A stretch of DNA of 64,000 nucleotides. Source: Hydrangea macrophylla. Taxonomy: Eukaryota; Streptophyta; Magnoliopsida; Cornales; Hydrangeaceae. Below the pieces are notes generated by a model. That model saw nothing but the letters and a program-made list of their open reading frames with translations. It had not been told where the DNA came from and ran no database searches. The stretch lies in the NCBI GenBank assembly GCA_033977485.1, contig CM066983.1, positions 106,329,080-106,393,079 of the forward strand. Direction: 5' to 3'. This document shows positions 1 through 10,512 of the stretch, in pieces. Within the stretch, counting starts at the first letter, position 1. Every line of letters begins with the position of its first letter. The position numbers were made by a program, and so were the translations under genes.

Positions 1-117
1 TGGCTCATATGGTGGCAGTAGTGGTTCCAAATATTGCAACTGAAATGTATTCACTAAAAGCACCAATATTCACTACTAATTTGTATATCCAACTTCAACT
101 TTATCTAAATTTAGGGA

Positions 118-209
118 ATGCAAGGAATTGGATTAAGTCTAAATATATGAACTTCCCAAATGGTCTAACCATTTGAAAAATGCAAGGAATTGGATTAAGT
201 CTAAATACA
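118..209. repeat. Two direct copies of a ~30-bp sequence, period 62
   Basis: A segment beginning TGCAAGGAATTGGATTAAGT occurs at about 119-149 and again at 181-210, separated by unrelated bases. It looks like a small local duplication. No function can be assigned. Confidence 0.7.
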
Positions 210-1014
210 TATAATTTATTTCATAGCTCTCTCAAATGAAAGAACCAAAAAAAAAAAAAAAACAGAGGGTTTTTATTGGGTTTGAAGGTTGAGAAAACCA
301 ACAAACTTCTTTAAATTAACACTAAAGAAGTGTGTGTGAATTATTTTTCCGGTAATGGATTTTTTTGGTTTACTACATAGACCTTCCCACTAGAATGCTT
401 TAAGAATGAACTGAAACAGACTATTTATTTTTATGTTTTTTGAACTGCAACTATATATATAGAAGTGAAAAGAAGATAAAACTCCAAGGCTACAAATCAG
501 CACATGAAATCCAAATTCTATCTAGGACCATAATAGGCCACACCCAGACCCCTTAAAAAACCAAAACAAAGTGATTGACTCCAAAAAAAAAAAAAAAAAA
601 TTCACTCCCCTCTCAGGCTTAGTATCAAACACCTGATATGCACAAAGGGAAAAGAAACCTCTAAGCACATGGCTAGCACCAAAAAAAACCTACCCAAATC
701 TTTCTATCCCTTCAAAATAAGACAATAAACCACAAAAAGCAAACACCCAATAAGTTTTCTCATGACCAAATATTAACTATCCATTCATATCTCAATTATT
801 TATGAAATCCTGGAACAGAATTAATGGGTGATGTGTATTGTGCCAAAGAGAAATTTGATTACATTTATATGCTATCCTCCTATATGATTTTTCTGTCCTC
901 CAAAATCAGATTTTCTATCTAACCTACTACTAACATTTATCAAATTATAGACTGCTCTGAACGATGCAAAGAGGAATCTAAAACCCCCAACCAAACATAC
1001 ACGTGCACACACAC

Positions 1015-1049
<35 letters not shown>

Positions 1050-1247
1050 AATCTGGTACATAACTGGTCTCTGTGAATGTGTGTTTGTCAAATAGAGTGT
1101 GTGTGTGTGTGTGTGTGAATTAAACATATCTGGTACAGATCTGATCTGGGTGTTTGTGAGTGAGAAAAAGATAGAGAGTGTGCTAACCTGATCTGGTACA
1201 GATCGATGGCGATTGAAGCTCGGAGTGGTGGTGAGTGGCGGCGGTGG

Positions 1248-1301
1248 AGTGGTGATGGACGACGCCGGCGGTGAAGTGGTGATGGACGACGCCGGCGGTG
1301 C
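1248..1301. repeat. 27-bp minisatellite, two copies
   Basis: Two head-to-tail 27-bp units containing GGTGATGGACGACGCCGGCG. The period is a multiple of three, which keeps a short reading frame open, but the Gly/Val/Asp-rich translation has no family resemblance. I treat it as a repeat, not a gene. Confidence 0.7.
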
Positions 1302-1352
1302 AGTGGTGGTGGATGGCAGCGACGGATGGAGTCTGTTCTTCTCCTCCCCCCT

Positions 1353-1384
<32 letters not shown>

Positions 1385-1499
1385 TCCCCTTTCTCTTTCT
1401 CTTCTCCCGCTCAACAAAAGAGAGATTTTAGCCTCCTTTATTTTTCTGCCTAAATAATTGACCTTTTTGATGTTTTGTTATTTTCTTTTTGATTTTTTT

Positions 1500-1703
1500 T
1501 ATTTTACTCTAAATTTGTAACGGTGATTGTCCGTTAATATTTTTTTTTACAACCGTTACAAAATTGAAAATACTTATTCTTAAATATTACTAACGGATTA
1601 TGTTCTTTTCTAATGGAAATTTACCGTTAGAAATTAGCAACGGTAAATTACCGTTAGAAAACCAAAACCACCTGTGTTACAAAAGTGGCCAAATGGTGTA
1701 GTG
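1500..1703. mobile_element. Terminal end of a CACTA-type DNA transposon
   Basis: Read on the - strand from 1703, the sequence starts CACTACACCATTTGGCCA, the classic terminal inverted repeat of CACTA (En/Spm, DTC) elements. Inside it, AACGGT/ACCGTT occurs repeatedly between 1518 and 1658 in both orientations, like the subterminal repeats of this superfamily. The element sits exactly where the 3' LTR of the neighbouring chromovirus is cut off. The other terminus was not found, so the element either runs off the left edge or is a fragment. The expected 3-bp target duplication cannot be checked. Confidence 0.72.
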
Positions 1704-1901
1704 TATACCAACTAGACCCTCATTGGGCTCCACATTTATACTAGTCTTGCCTTTTACAGAACTTTCATCTGTGTTCGCAGTTGAACCCCTTTTTACCTTT
1801 GGGTCCATAACCCCACTTTAAACCATCTTATGCATTAATTATCTTAAATTAATCACATATTAATATCATATTACTCTTCTTTTTCGGGTACGAGTGTTAC
1901 A
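1704..1901 (-). repeat. 3' LTR remnant of the minus-strand chromovirus
   Basis: On the - strand this starts TGTAACACTCGTACCCG at 1901 and follows the first ~198 bp of the LTR at 16661 (including the AAAGTTCTGTAAAAGGCA block and GAGGGTCTA). It then stops at the CACTA terminus. The rest of the 3' LTR is absent from the window. Confidence 0.85.
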
Positions 1902-1917
1902 TTTCTCCCTCCCTTTT
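1902..1917 (-). promoter_or_regulatory. Polypurine tract (PPT)
   Basis: On the - strand the purine run AAAAGGGAGGGAGAAA lies directly against the 3' LTR start. It is identical to the PPT of the sibling element at 24171-24186. It would prime plus-strand DNA synthesis in a live element. Confidence 0.85.
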
Positions 1918-2043
1918 AAGAAGTTTGTCCCCAAACTTATTTTTACCTTATTAGTCGAACAATTATGGGTACTTCTCCCTGATTTCATCCTCCCGCTCCC
2001 AAGTTGTCTCTTTAATGCTATGATTACGCCAGAGAACCATGAC

Positions 2044-2318
2044 TAAGGGCGCGTTTGATAAAACTGAAAATTAATTGCTGAATTTTAAGTACTGAAAATT
2101 TTAAGCGATTGAATTTGCAAAACTAAAAATAGTGTTTTAAGTACTAAAATAGAATGCATTCATTAAATAGTTTCAGCAGAAATTTTTTACTTAAAGTTTT
2201 CAGTGAATTTTTGGCTACTTTTTCAATTAAGTGGTACATTATCAAATGCACTGAAAAGAAATAAGTGCTGAATATTTTTATTTTTACCACTTAATTGGAT
2301 TATCAAACACACCCTTAG
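2044..2318. mobile_element. MITE inserted in the chromovirus integrase/chromodomain end
   Basis: An approximately 275-bp insertion with terminal inverted repeats: the left end reads TAAGGGCGCGTTTGATAA and the right end, reversed, reads TAAGGGTGTGTTTGATAA. The flanks 'CCAGAG.ACCATGAC' and 'GGAAT.GTCTTTG' are adjacent in the uninterrupted sibling element (complement of about 24020-24050), so this is a clean insertion. Terminus type suggests a hAT- or Harbinger-like MITE. No clear target duplication can be read. Confidence 0.7.
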
Positions 2319-3711
2319 GGAATCGTCTTTGTTCTTAATACTTGATCCTTTTTGTCTAGAATCCGCACTGGATGTTCAACGTATGTCATATCTTCTCGAA
2401 CTTTTAACGGTTTTCTGGTTCAAGAATATGACTCGAATCTAACATGTAACGTCTGAGTATAGACACGTGGAACACATTACGAACATGTGCCAACTCTTGT
2501 GGCAGTTCCAATCTGTAAGCTATCAGTCCCACCTTACTCAAAATCAAAAAAAGTCCAACATATATTGGACTTAACTTACCTTTCTTACCAAACCGCGTAA
2601 GCCCTTCGAAAGCGAAACCTTTAAGAACACATAATCACTAACTTCAAAATCCAACGGTCTTTTACCCATATCAGCATAACTTTTGTAGCGACTTTGTGCA
2701 ACTTGTAACCGTTGCTTAATCAATTTAACTTTATCGGTGGTGATTTGAACAATTTTTGGCCATAGAAGTTGTTTTTCCCCAACCTCCGTCCAACACACGG
2801 GTGATCTACATTTTTTGACCATACAATGCCTCAAAAGGCGCCATTCTAATGCTTGTCTAGAAACTATTGTTATAAGAAAACTCAATTAACGACAAGTGAG
2901 TTTCCCAGTCAGCCTTGAAATCCATAACGCAAACTCTAAGCATATCCTCGAGAATCTGAATAACTCGTTCTGAATGACCGTCAGTTTGCAGGTGAAATGT
3001 CGTGGTAAAATGCAAAGATGTTCCCATTGCTCTTTGTAGTCCTTCCCAAAACCTGGACACAAAACATGTATCACGATCTAATACTATGGATACTGGTGCC
3101 CCGTGCAATCTTACAATCTCTTTAACATAAAGTTTCGCTAACTTTGTCGATTCTGTGGTCTTAATCGGCAAAAAGTGGGCTGACTTAGTCAACCTGTCAA
3201 CGATTACCCAAATGTTATCATTAGATCTAGGAGACCTTGGCAATCCAGACACAAAATCTATTGTAATGTGCTCCCATTTCCATTCCAGTATTTCCAATGG
3301 TTGTATCTCCCCCGCGGGTTGTTGATGTTCAAGCTTTACTAATTGACATGTCATACATTTAGCTACATATTCAGCAACTTCAGGTTTCATTCCACTCTAC
3401 CAATAGACCTCCGTCAAATCTCTAAACATCTTCGTACTACTCGGATGCACAGAATACCGAGTACTATGAGCTTCTTCCAAAATTCTTTCTTTCATATTTC
3501 CAACATTAGGCACACATAATCGATTGATATACCATAATACCCCATCATGCAAACTGAACTCCGGTCGCTTACCCTCAGGTAGTTCATCTAAAATTTTCTT
3601 CAAGTTTGGATCCAAGAGTTGATTTGTTTTAATCTCTCCAATTAAGTTAGGTTGTGCTATAATTACTGCTATTAATCCACCTTCAACTCTAGGAATTACT
3701 TCTAACTCCAA
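2319..3711 (-). pseudogene. Decayed chromovirus integrase region
   Basis: The - strand reading frames (3711-3397, 3390-2857, 2885-2571) match integrase: an N-terminal zinc-binding His/Cys region (Cys pair in KCMTCQLVK), the catalytic core starting [10 protein letters not shown] and the conserved stretch TDGHSERVIQ. Stops and frame changes separate the pieces, and the C-terminal chromodomain part toward 2319 is further degraded and broken by the MITE at 2044-2318. In a live element this enzyme would insert cDNA into chromatin. Here it cannot be made as one protein. Confidence 0.85.
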
Positions 3712-5231
3712 TCATTCAAACTCTTTCACTAACCCTTCTTGTGTCGTCAAAACACATGTCAAACTTTCTGATGATTTTTGACTCAAAGCATCAGCGACCA
3801 CATTCGCCTTACCTGGATGATATTGAATTTTTAGGTCATAGTGCTTCATTAACTCCAACCATCTTCATTGTCACATATTTAAGTCCTTCTGAGTAAACAA
3901 GCCCTTTGAGCTCTTGTGGTCAGTGAAAATTTCACAAGTTTCCCTGTATAAAGTAGTGTCGCCAAATCTTTAAAGCAAAGATTACTGCGGCAAGTTCCAA
4001 GTCGTGGTTTGGATAATTCTCTCATGAGTTCTCAATTGCCTCGAAGCATATACTATCACCTTGTACCCTTGCATAAGGACACATCACAAACCTTGATGAG
4101 AAGCATCACTGTAAGTACTAAATCCTTTGGTGCCTGCCGAAATAGTAAGGATCGGAGCAGAAGTCAACTTACTCTTCAACGTCTGAAAGCATTCCTCATA
4201 TTCTTTTCCCTATTCAAACGGAAGATCTTTTCTCATCAATGTTGTCATCAGAGTTGCAATCTTTGAGAAATCTTAAACAAACCTTCTATAGTACCCAGCC
4301 AATCCTAGGAAACTACGAATTTCTGACACATTGGTTGGTCTCGTCCAATTCATAACGACTTCTATTTTCTGTGGATCAACTGACACACCATCTTTAGAAA
4401 TTACATGACCAAGAAAGGTAACACTTTACAACCAAAACTCACTTTTTTTAGTTTTTCGAACAACTGCTATTCTCGAAGTCGTTGCAATACCAATCTCAAA
4501 TGCTTGTCATGTTCTTTCGGACTCTTTTAGTAAATAAGAATATCATCAATAAAAATGATAACAAATTCATCTAAATATGTTTTAAAGACTCTATTCATTA
4601 AATCCATAAAAACAGTCGGTGCATTGGTTGCCCCAAATGGCATTACAAGAAACTCATAATGACCATACCGAGTTCTAAAGGCCATCTTTTCAACATCCTC
4701 AGTTTTTATCTTTAATTGATGATACCTCGACCTCGAATCGATCTTCAAAAACACTTGAGCCCCTTATAGTTGATCAAATTAATCATCAATCTGTGGTAAT
4801 GGGTACTTGTTTTTTATAGTTACTTTGTTGATCTTACGGTAATCTATACACATTCGCATCGTCCTATCTTTCTTTTTCACAAAAAGAACCGGTGCACCCC
4901 AAGGTGAAACACTAGGCCGAATGAACCCCTTGTCTAATAACTCCTATAACTGAGTCTTAAACTATTTCAACTCTACTAGAGCCATTTTATATGGTGCCCG
5001 TGAAATGGGTTGTGTTCCCGGCATCACATCTATGCCAAATTCAATCTCCCTCTCAATTAATACACTCGGCAAATCTTCTGGGAATATGTCAGGAAATTCT
5101 CTAATAACTGGTATATCTTCTAATTTTTGTTCAGTAATTCTAGTATCCGATATACTACAAAGGAAACCTTTACACCCCTTTCTCAATAAACGACAAGCCT
5201 TAATGGTGGGTACAAGATAAGGTGGTGACAC
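3712..5231 (-). pseudogene. Decayed chromovirus reverse transcriptase / RNase H
   Basis: RT core signatures are visible on the - strand at 4754-4527: [10 protein letters not shown] and the catalytic FIDDILIY, with a stop immediately after. The linker and start of RT read at 5231-4962 ([14 protein letters not shown]). RNase H remnants lie between about 4520 and 3720 in shifting frames. Compared with the sibling at 21200-22600, multiple frameshifts and stops are evident, so the enzyme is lost. Confidence 0.83.
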
Positions 5232-5325
5232 GACACCTATCCCTTGAAAAGAAAAGACTCTACGAGTAGGTGCGGAATTCTACCCTTTTGACTTCACAAT
5301 CCATAATCGCGTGATTAACTGACAA

Positions 5326-6722
5326 CTAATCCATAACATCAAAATGTTGGATTGCTAACGGTACTAGATTTGCTGTTAACACCTCATCATTAATTTTAAC
5401 TTCACAATTTCTATAAACTCCTGAACTCACTAAAGATCTTCCCAACGGAACTTCAACAGACAAATTGTATTCAAGAAGGTCTAAGGGTACATTCATATTC
5501 CTAGCAAATTGATGTGATACAAATGAGTGCGTAGAACCGGAATCCATTAATACATTAGCAGGTGTTGAGCAAATAAGAACTTTACCTAAAACGACTGTGT
5601 TAGCAACGGTGGTCTCCCATGGGTTAAGCTGGAAATAACGGCCCTGACATTGTTCCCTTTCTTGTGATTGTTGTTATGGTTGCGGTGTTGGTGCACTACT
5701 CATGGTTGCACTAGAACCTCATTGCCTTGGCTTAGGACAGTTGCGCATTCGATGTCCAAGCTACCCACAATTATGGTAAACCATCCCACTATTATTAGTA
5801 TGTCTCATCGGAGCATTTGTACTTGGTCTTATACCTGGACAATTCTTCGTCACGTGTCCCATTTGTCGACAGTTATTGCACACTGTCGTCGGTAGATTGC
5901 ACATACCCCAATGAAATTTGCCACATGTATTGCACCGTGGCTTGTTACCTCCACCACCCGAGGAACTCCCAAAACGTTGCCTTTTTAAACTCCTTGACTG
6001 CTATATTGACTTGAACTCGGCCTTTTGTATTGTTGAGTTACCGGTGCTTGGGAACTTTGTTGATACCCCATATCTCTCTTGGCTATTGAAGCCACATCCA
6101 ATGTCTCTGCAACTTTATCCAACCGTTGCACTAATACCTGACATCGAATCTCGTCCTTAAGTCCCGTCACAAACTTTCTAGTTCAATCCCCTTCATTTGG
6201 TACTATATTTTTGGCAAAGCGAGTCAAACTTGTGAATTTGGCGGAGTATTCTCGAACTGTCATCCCCCCTTGCTTTAGTTACATAAACTCCCGAGCCTTT
6301 TGATCTTCGAACGATTTTGGAAAGAATTGTTTCTTGAAGAGTACTACAAACTTCTCCCATGTATTCGGCTTACCTAGTCCCAACTTAGTCCGCCACCAAT
6401 ACTGTGTTTCTTCTTTTAAAGTATCGGCGGCATATAGAACCTGATGAGCCTCAGTACATGGTAGAACCCTGAATATCTTCTCTATATCGGACAACCAGAA
6501 ATCAGCCTTCATTGGATCAGTTTCTCTCTTGAATATTGTCGGTTTCTGCTTATAAAATTGTGAGATGGTGGTTACCTTCTCCCTTGGATTAGGATTCGGC
6601 AGTTCACGTCTCTCCTCTATTGCATGGGTTTCAACAACTTGTACCAAACCGGTAACAACTCTTTCCATTCTCTCCATTTGTGTAGGCGGTGTCGAACCAG
6701 TCATTTTCTCTCTGGCATTCAC
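5326..6722 (-). pseudogene. Decayed chromovirus gag and aspartic protease
   Basis: Gag starts near 6722 on the - strand (VVETHAIEERRELPNPNPRE, FWLSDIEKIFRVLP) and is read to 6279. It resumes in another frame at about 6170-5985. Degraded CCHC zinc-knuckle DNA follows at about 5960-5740. The protease active-site motif [11 protein letters not shown] is at 5547-5515, continuing to 5326. In the sibling these parts form one gag-pol order. Here they are separated by frameshifts and stops. Confidence 0.85.
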
Positions 6723-6881
6723 AATACATTTTCACACACACGTTATGTTTATACTTTTCAATGCATGCTCAACATCATTCAACATGCTAAGTAAACGTGT
6801 ATGCATGATTTATACATTCATTAATCATTTATGCTTATTATGCGACGTAATCGCCACTCGTCCCCAAAGGCTCTAACCTAT

Positions 6882-6894
6882 TGCTTTGATACCA
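6882..6894 (-). promoter_or_regulatory. Primer binding site (initiator tRNA-Met type)
   Basis: On the - strand TGGTATCAAAGCA lies six bases inside the 5' LTR end. It resembles the common plant PBS TGGTATCAGAGC complementary to initiator tRNA-Met, with one substitution. The sibling element has the same site further changed. Confidence 0.82.
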
Positions 6895-7060
6895 AAAATT
6901 GTCACACCCCAACCCTCCTCGGGCGGATTTAGACACGTGTAACAAAGCCCACACACCAATTTATCCTCAACCTACTAAGAAAAATGGCGCGTGAATCCGA
7001 ATTTTCTAGAGAGAGTTATGCATGTTTCCGTAGAAGCCGTCGGGCTGAAACCAGACTAGC

Positions 7061-7163
7061 GGATCGATCCGCCCAAAAACTGGATTGATCTGGTTTTAGC
7101 AAAATGTCATGTTCTGCTCCTTCAGATGCCCCGGATCGATCCACACCAGACCTGAATCGATCC
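7061..7163. promoter_or_regulatory. Four-site GGATCGATCC palindrome array (copy 1)
   Basis: Four related decamers start at 7061, 7082, 7133 and 7154 (GGATCGATCC, GGATTGATCT, GGATCGATCC, GAATCGATCC). Spacing is 21, 51 and 21 bp, identical to the arrays in both LTRs of the sibling element even though the flanks have diverged. I infer a conserved cis-element, probably a site for a dimeric DNA-binding protein. No known factor is assigned. Confidence 0.6.
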
Positions 7164-7208
7164 GAATTCTGCAAATGGATTTTCCAGCTGCTAAATCTTT
7201 GTTTTAAT

Positions 7209-8122
7209 CAATGTTTTGAAAACCGGACCGTTCATTGAACCGGAAAAATTACCGGGTTACGGGTTAGTGGTTCAACCGTCGGGTGAACCGGAATCAAACC
7301 GTGATGTCATAAATAGATAAGTTATATATTTATTTATAATTATTACTAATAACATACAAAGCTTGGAAATAAAAAATATCATACCAAAAATTCTCAATTT
7401 TAAAATGTACAATATAATACATCCTAATCTAAAGTAGCATAGAAAATCTTTCATACCAACTTTTTATTGTCATTTAAGCCATGTATATTTGTATATTATT
7501 ATACTCCCTCCGTCCCATTTTGAGAGTCCATTATTCCATTTTGGGATGTCCCAAAATAGTGTCCACTTTCCTGAAATTGATGTACAATTTTTACTTACTT
7601 TCCAAAACTATCCCTCCTTGAAATCTACACCAAGACAAAAGTAAAAAAGTTATTGTAATGATTAGGGGCTATTGTGGAAAGTAGATGTAGATTCTTTTTG
7701 TCCCCTTAATAAGTTGAGTTCCCAAATATGGACTCACAAAATGGGACAGAGGGAGTAATAGAATAGATAGTCATGTATATTAAATGAGTGAAATCATTAT
7801 AGTTGACTTGGAACTTAAAGTTTTTGAGAGAATACAAAAGTGATGATGCTTCTGCCATGATTGACAGAATCGACAGTAGCTTTTCAGTCTTGAGCGGTGT
7901 GTTTGGCCTTCATTTTCTGAAAATGAGCACCTAAATTTCTAAGTTTTCATGACCGGTTCATCCACAAAACCGTCACCGGTTCTCCGGTTATGCGGTTCAA
8001 CCGGTTCATCCACCGGTTTTGACCGATTTTTACTCTAATAACGGTTTCCGAGTTAACTCGGACCGGAGAGCCGACCGGTCGACGGTCGAACCGGCCGGTC
8101 CGGTCTGATTTTTAAAACACTG
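7209..8122. mobile_element. hAT-type MITE with exact 8-bp target duplication
   Basis: The left end CAATGTTTTGAAAACCGGAC and the right end, reversed, CAGTGTTTTAAAAATCAGAC are terminal inverted repeats rich in CCGGT motifs. The flanking 8 bp GTTTTAAT (7201-7208 and 8123-8130) match exactly, the hallmark of hAT insertion. At 914 bp it has no transposase reading frame, so it is non-autonomous. It lies in the 5' LTR of the old chromovirus and itself contains a Stowaway MITE. Confidence 0.9.
7504..7755. mobile_element. Stowaway (Tc1/mariner) MITE
   Basis: A 252-bp element with the canonical Stowaway termini CTCCCTCCGTCCCATTTTG at the left and the complement (CAAAATGGGACAGAGGGAG) at the right, flanked by TA on both sides. 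It is nested inside the hAT MITE, so it is younger than that insertion. Confidence 0.93.
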
Positions 8123-8210
8123 GTTTTAATTAGTTCAAAACATTCCCAAGTTCTATAATTGGTTCCACTCATCATGAAAACTACTGGAACACCTCCCAAA
8201 CACCCATAAA

Positions 8211-8539
8211 ATGTGAAACTAGAGATTCTGGGTTCGATCCCCAACAGAGTCGCCAAATTGTGGATACCGGCATTTGGGCCTACTTTTAAAACATTTTCAA
8301 ATTTCAAATACCAAGAGTCGCCACTTAATTTTTTTTTAAAGGGAAAATTAAGAAACCATTTTAAAGCAATTGATCTTTTTGTGAAACCAAAGATTAAACT
8401 GGGTCCGGGGATTATTGAATGAGAAGGGAATGAGCCCATCGGACTAAAACACCCCTTCTCATCCTATCTCGTGATAGGCCTCTACTCAATATCCTTTTAA
8501 TCGAATTAATTATCTTATTAACACATGTTTAAGTGAGTT
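8211..8539 (-). mobile_element. Fragment of another LTR element with a TGGCGACT-type PBS
   Basis: On the - strand an LTR-like end (CCGGTATCCACA, ending at 8260) is followed at once by TTTGGCGACTCTGTTGGGGA, the PBS style seen in plant Tat/Ogre-like Gypsy elements. This sequence is foreign to the surrounding chromovirus LTR. Its right limit is unclear, and I place it near 8539 where a different, plus-oriented LTR begins to match. The class is assigned by analogy to known PBS types and is tentative. Confidence 0.45.
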
Positions 8540-10284
8540 TTAACTTACTAGTTGATTGTGGGTGTCCAGTTTGGGAACCCAATATTGGCTAATGTGGCAG
8601 TCCCAAATTGGGACATGAGTTGAGAAAGTTCCATTGTGATAGGACAAAGTTGTGGAATCACCATTATATGCTTAAATGTTTATTAAGGCATATGTGGAAT
8701 ATTTATATGTTGTTTAGAATATATTGTTTACTGTTAGAGACCGTTTGTGTGGTCATTTGGGATACCTTGGTGAGGATGAATTGAACACGCTACTTAATTA
8801 GTAGGCTAATTAGTAACTTCATAAAGTTATGTGGAACCACTTATAGGACCCACGCGAGACATAGACAAATACCCACTTAAGTTTGGAGGACTAAATAGTT
8901 GTTCATAAAACTAGTCAGGGGTGTAAATAAAAATAACCAGAAAATGGGTGGGTTTCATAATAAAATGGTAATAACTATATGTGTGTTGGAAATCAAAGAA
9001 GAGATCATATCTCTTCTTCATCAATTTCAGTTAGTTAGCGAGAGAGAAAAGAGACGAGGGTCGCCGGAGTTCTGCGACGCCGATTGACACGTCGTTCGAC
9101 TACCAATTTCAATTTCGAGACCGGATTCAGACTCGTAGAGGTGAGTTCTACGTTTTGTTATTGATTTTATTGAGTTTAATAGTCATATTTCTCACAACCC
9201 AATTCGGAGCGATAATCCGTAGTTGGTCGAATTCATGTAGGATTTTAACCTGGAGTAGATTTGGGCTTCAATTTCATAATTAGGAACGAATTACAAAGAT
9301 GTGAGTGGTTTCAATCTTGTTTTTGGATGAGATTTGTGTTTGTGTTCATTTGGGTGTAATTATATGCTTATTTAGCTTAATTGCCCATGTTTAGCTATAA
9401 TTATGTGAAAAACAATGTGTTATGTTTATGTGAGCATGCTTAGTTGTCTATTTGGGTCAAAGGAAAGCTTGTATGAATTCGCCATGAGATTGTTCCGTGG
9501 TGACGACCACTTGTTGCTGACAACGACATTAGACCGCACGTGTGTGGCGTGGGTCATTGGCTTGTGCCGTGGACTATTGGGGGAGTCGCAAACTTGCGGG
9601 TAGTGGCGGAGGAAATACTTGTTTATCCGGAGATCATTTTTATTTGTTGAGTTGAATATAAACATTGATTTGCCATCTGTGTGCTTGATTGATATCTCTC
9701 ATTAAGCATATAGCTTATATATTGTAGTGGTTATTGAATAACCGTTGTAGCTTAGCACGACAACGAGAATCCAGGGAGATGAACTTGGGGTTCGCAGTGG
9801 CGAGGAAGCTTGTAATTTGTAGTGGCTTATGTCTATAGTTATTTTGTGTAAAACTTGTAGTTTGTAATAGCTAACTTGAGTTTTTGCTCAAACTTGGGGA
9901 GTTATGTTAGTTTTTTGTTTAATCGCTCCAAGACTCGTGTAAATATTGTAATCGGAGCTTAGAATGTTAATGGTATTTTTCATGCTTTGTTAATATAGTT
10001 TGGGGCAGGTTTGAATGGAAATTTGGTTTAAGAAACTTATTTTGATTGATCTTGTGAGTATTGGGAGTATTTGGGAGAGATTTGGGGAGCATTTGGGAGA
10101 GATTGCATTTCACATCTTGTTTAATGTTTATAATTATGCTTAAGTCTCTTGAGAATATTTTGAAATGGTTTAGAAATGATTTTGAAATATTTTTGGAAGT
10201 TCCCAAAAGGTTTGGTTTGATGTTGGTGATGTTTGGACATGTTTAGTAGAATTTTTGCAGCAAAAATCCACTTCTGCAGAACCC

Positions 10285-10387
10285 GGATCGATCCGGGTTA
10301 TAGAAGGGATCAATCCGGCCTTTTTGGGGGCATTCTGCTTGAAAAATCCCAAAATGGATCGATTCGGTTTTTAGAACAGATCGATTC
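10285..10387. promoter_or_regulatory. Four-site GGATCGATCC palindrome array (copy 2, diverged LTR)
   Basis: Sites start at 10285 (GGATCGATCC), 10308 (GGATCAATCC), 10356 (GGATCGATTC) and 10378 (AGATCGATTC). Spacing is 23, 48 and 22, close to the 21-51-21 of the other arrays. The sites persist although the intervening sequence has largely changed. Confidence 0.55.
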
Positions 10388-10504
10388 GCTCACAGTTTGA
10401 CAGCACGTCGACTTTTACGGAAACGGACATAACTTCTTCTTGAAAATTCGTTTTCGCGCGCTATTTTTTGCGTTGGAACTAGGAATCAAAAACCTATCTT
10501 TTGA

Positions 10505-10512
10505 TATAAAAT
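10505..10512 (+). promoter_or_regulatory. TATA-like box in the diverged LTR
   Basis: TATAAAAT lies 118 bp after the last palindrome and about 165 bp before the LTR end. The same positions hold in the young LTR (19266). This makes it the best candidate core promoter, by inference. Confidence 0.45.

Larger units (their letters stand above)
1..1499. other. Gene-free AT-rich flank with microsatellites
   Basis: I see no supportable gene here. The stretch holds poly-A runs (about 247-262, 582-600), a TA run followed by a GA run at about 1015-1049, a GT run near 1098-1117 and a CT run near 1361-1380. Short reading frames at 1088-1431 only translate these repeats. The region may be the interior of the CACTA-type transposon whose end lies at 1703, but no matching left terminus is visible, so this is inference. 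Confidence 0.5.

Noticed and set aside
4009..6160. Plus-strand frames opposite the old chromovirus pol
   Set aside because: Antisense shadows of the minus-strand retroelement genes.
8225..8260. tRNA-like GGTTCGATCCCC
   Set aside because: The T-loop-like string has no matching acceptor, D or anticodon arms; it is better explained as the complement of a retroelement primer binding site.
8053..8439. 128-codon minus-strand frame
   Set aside because: It spans the boundary between a hAT MITE, an LTR and a foreign fragment, so it cannot be a conserved gene.
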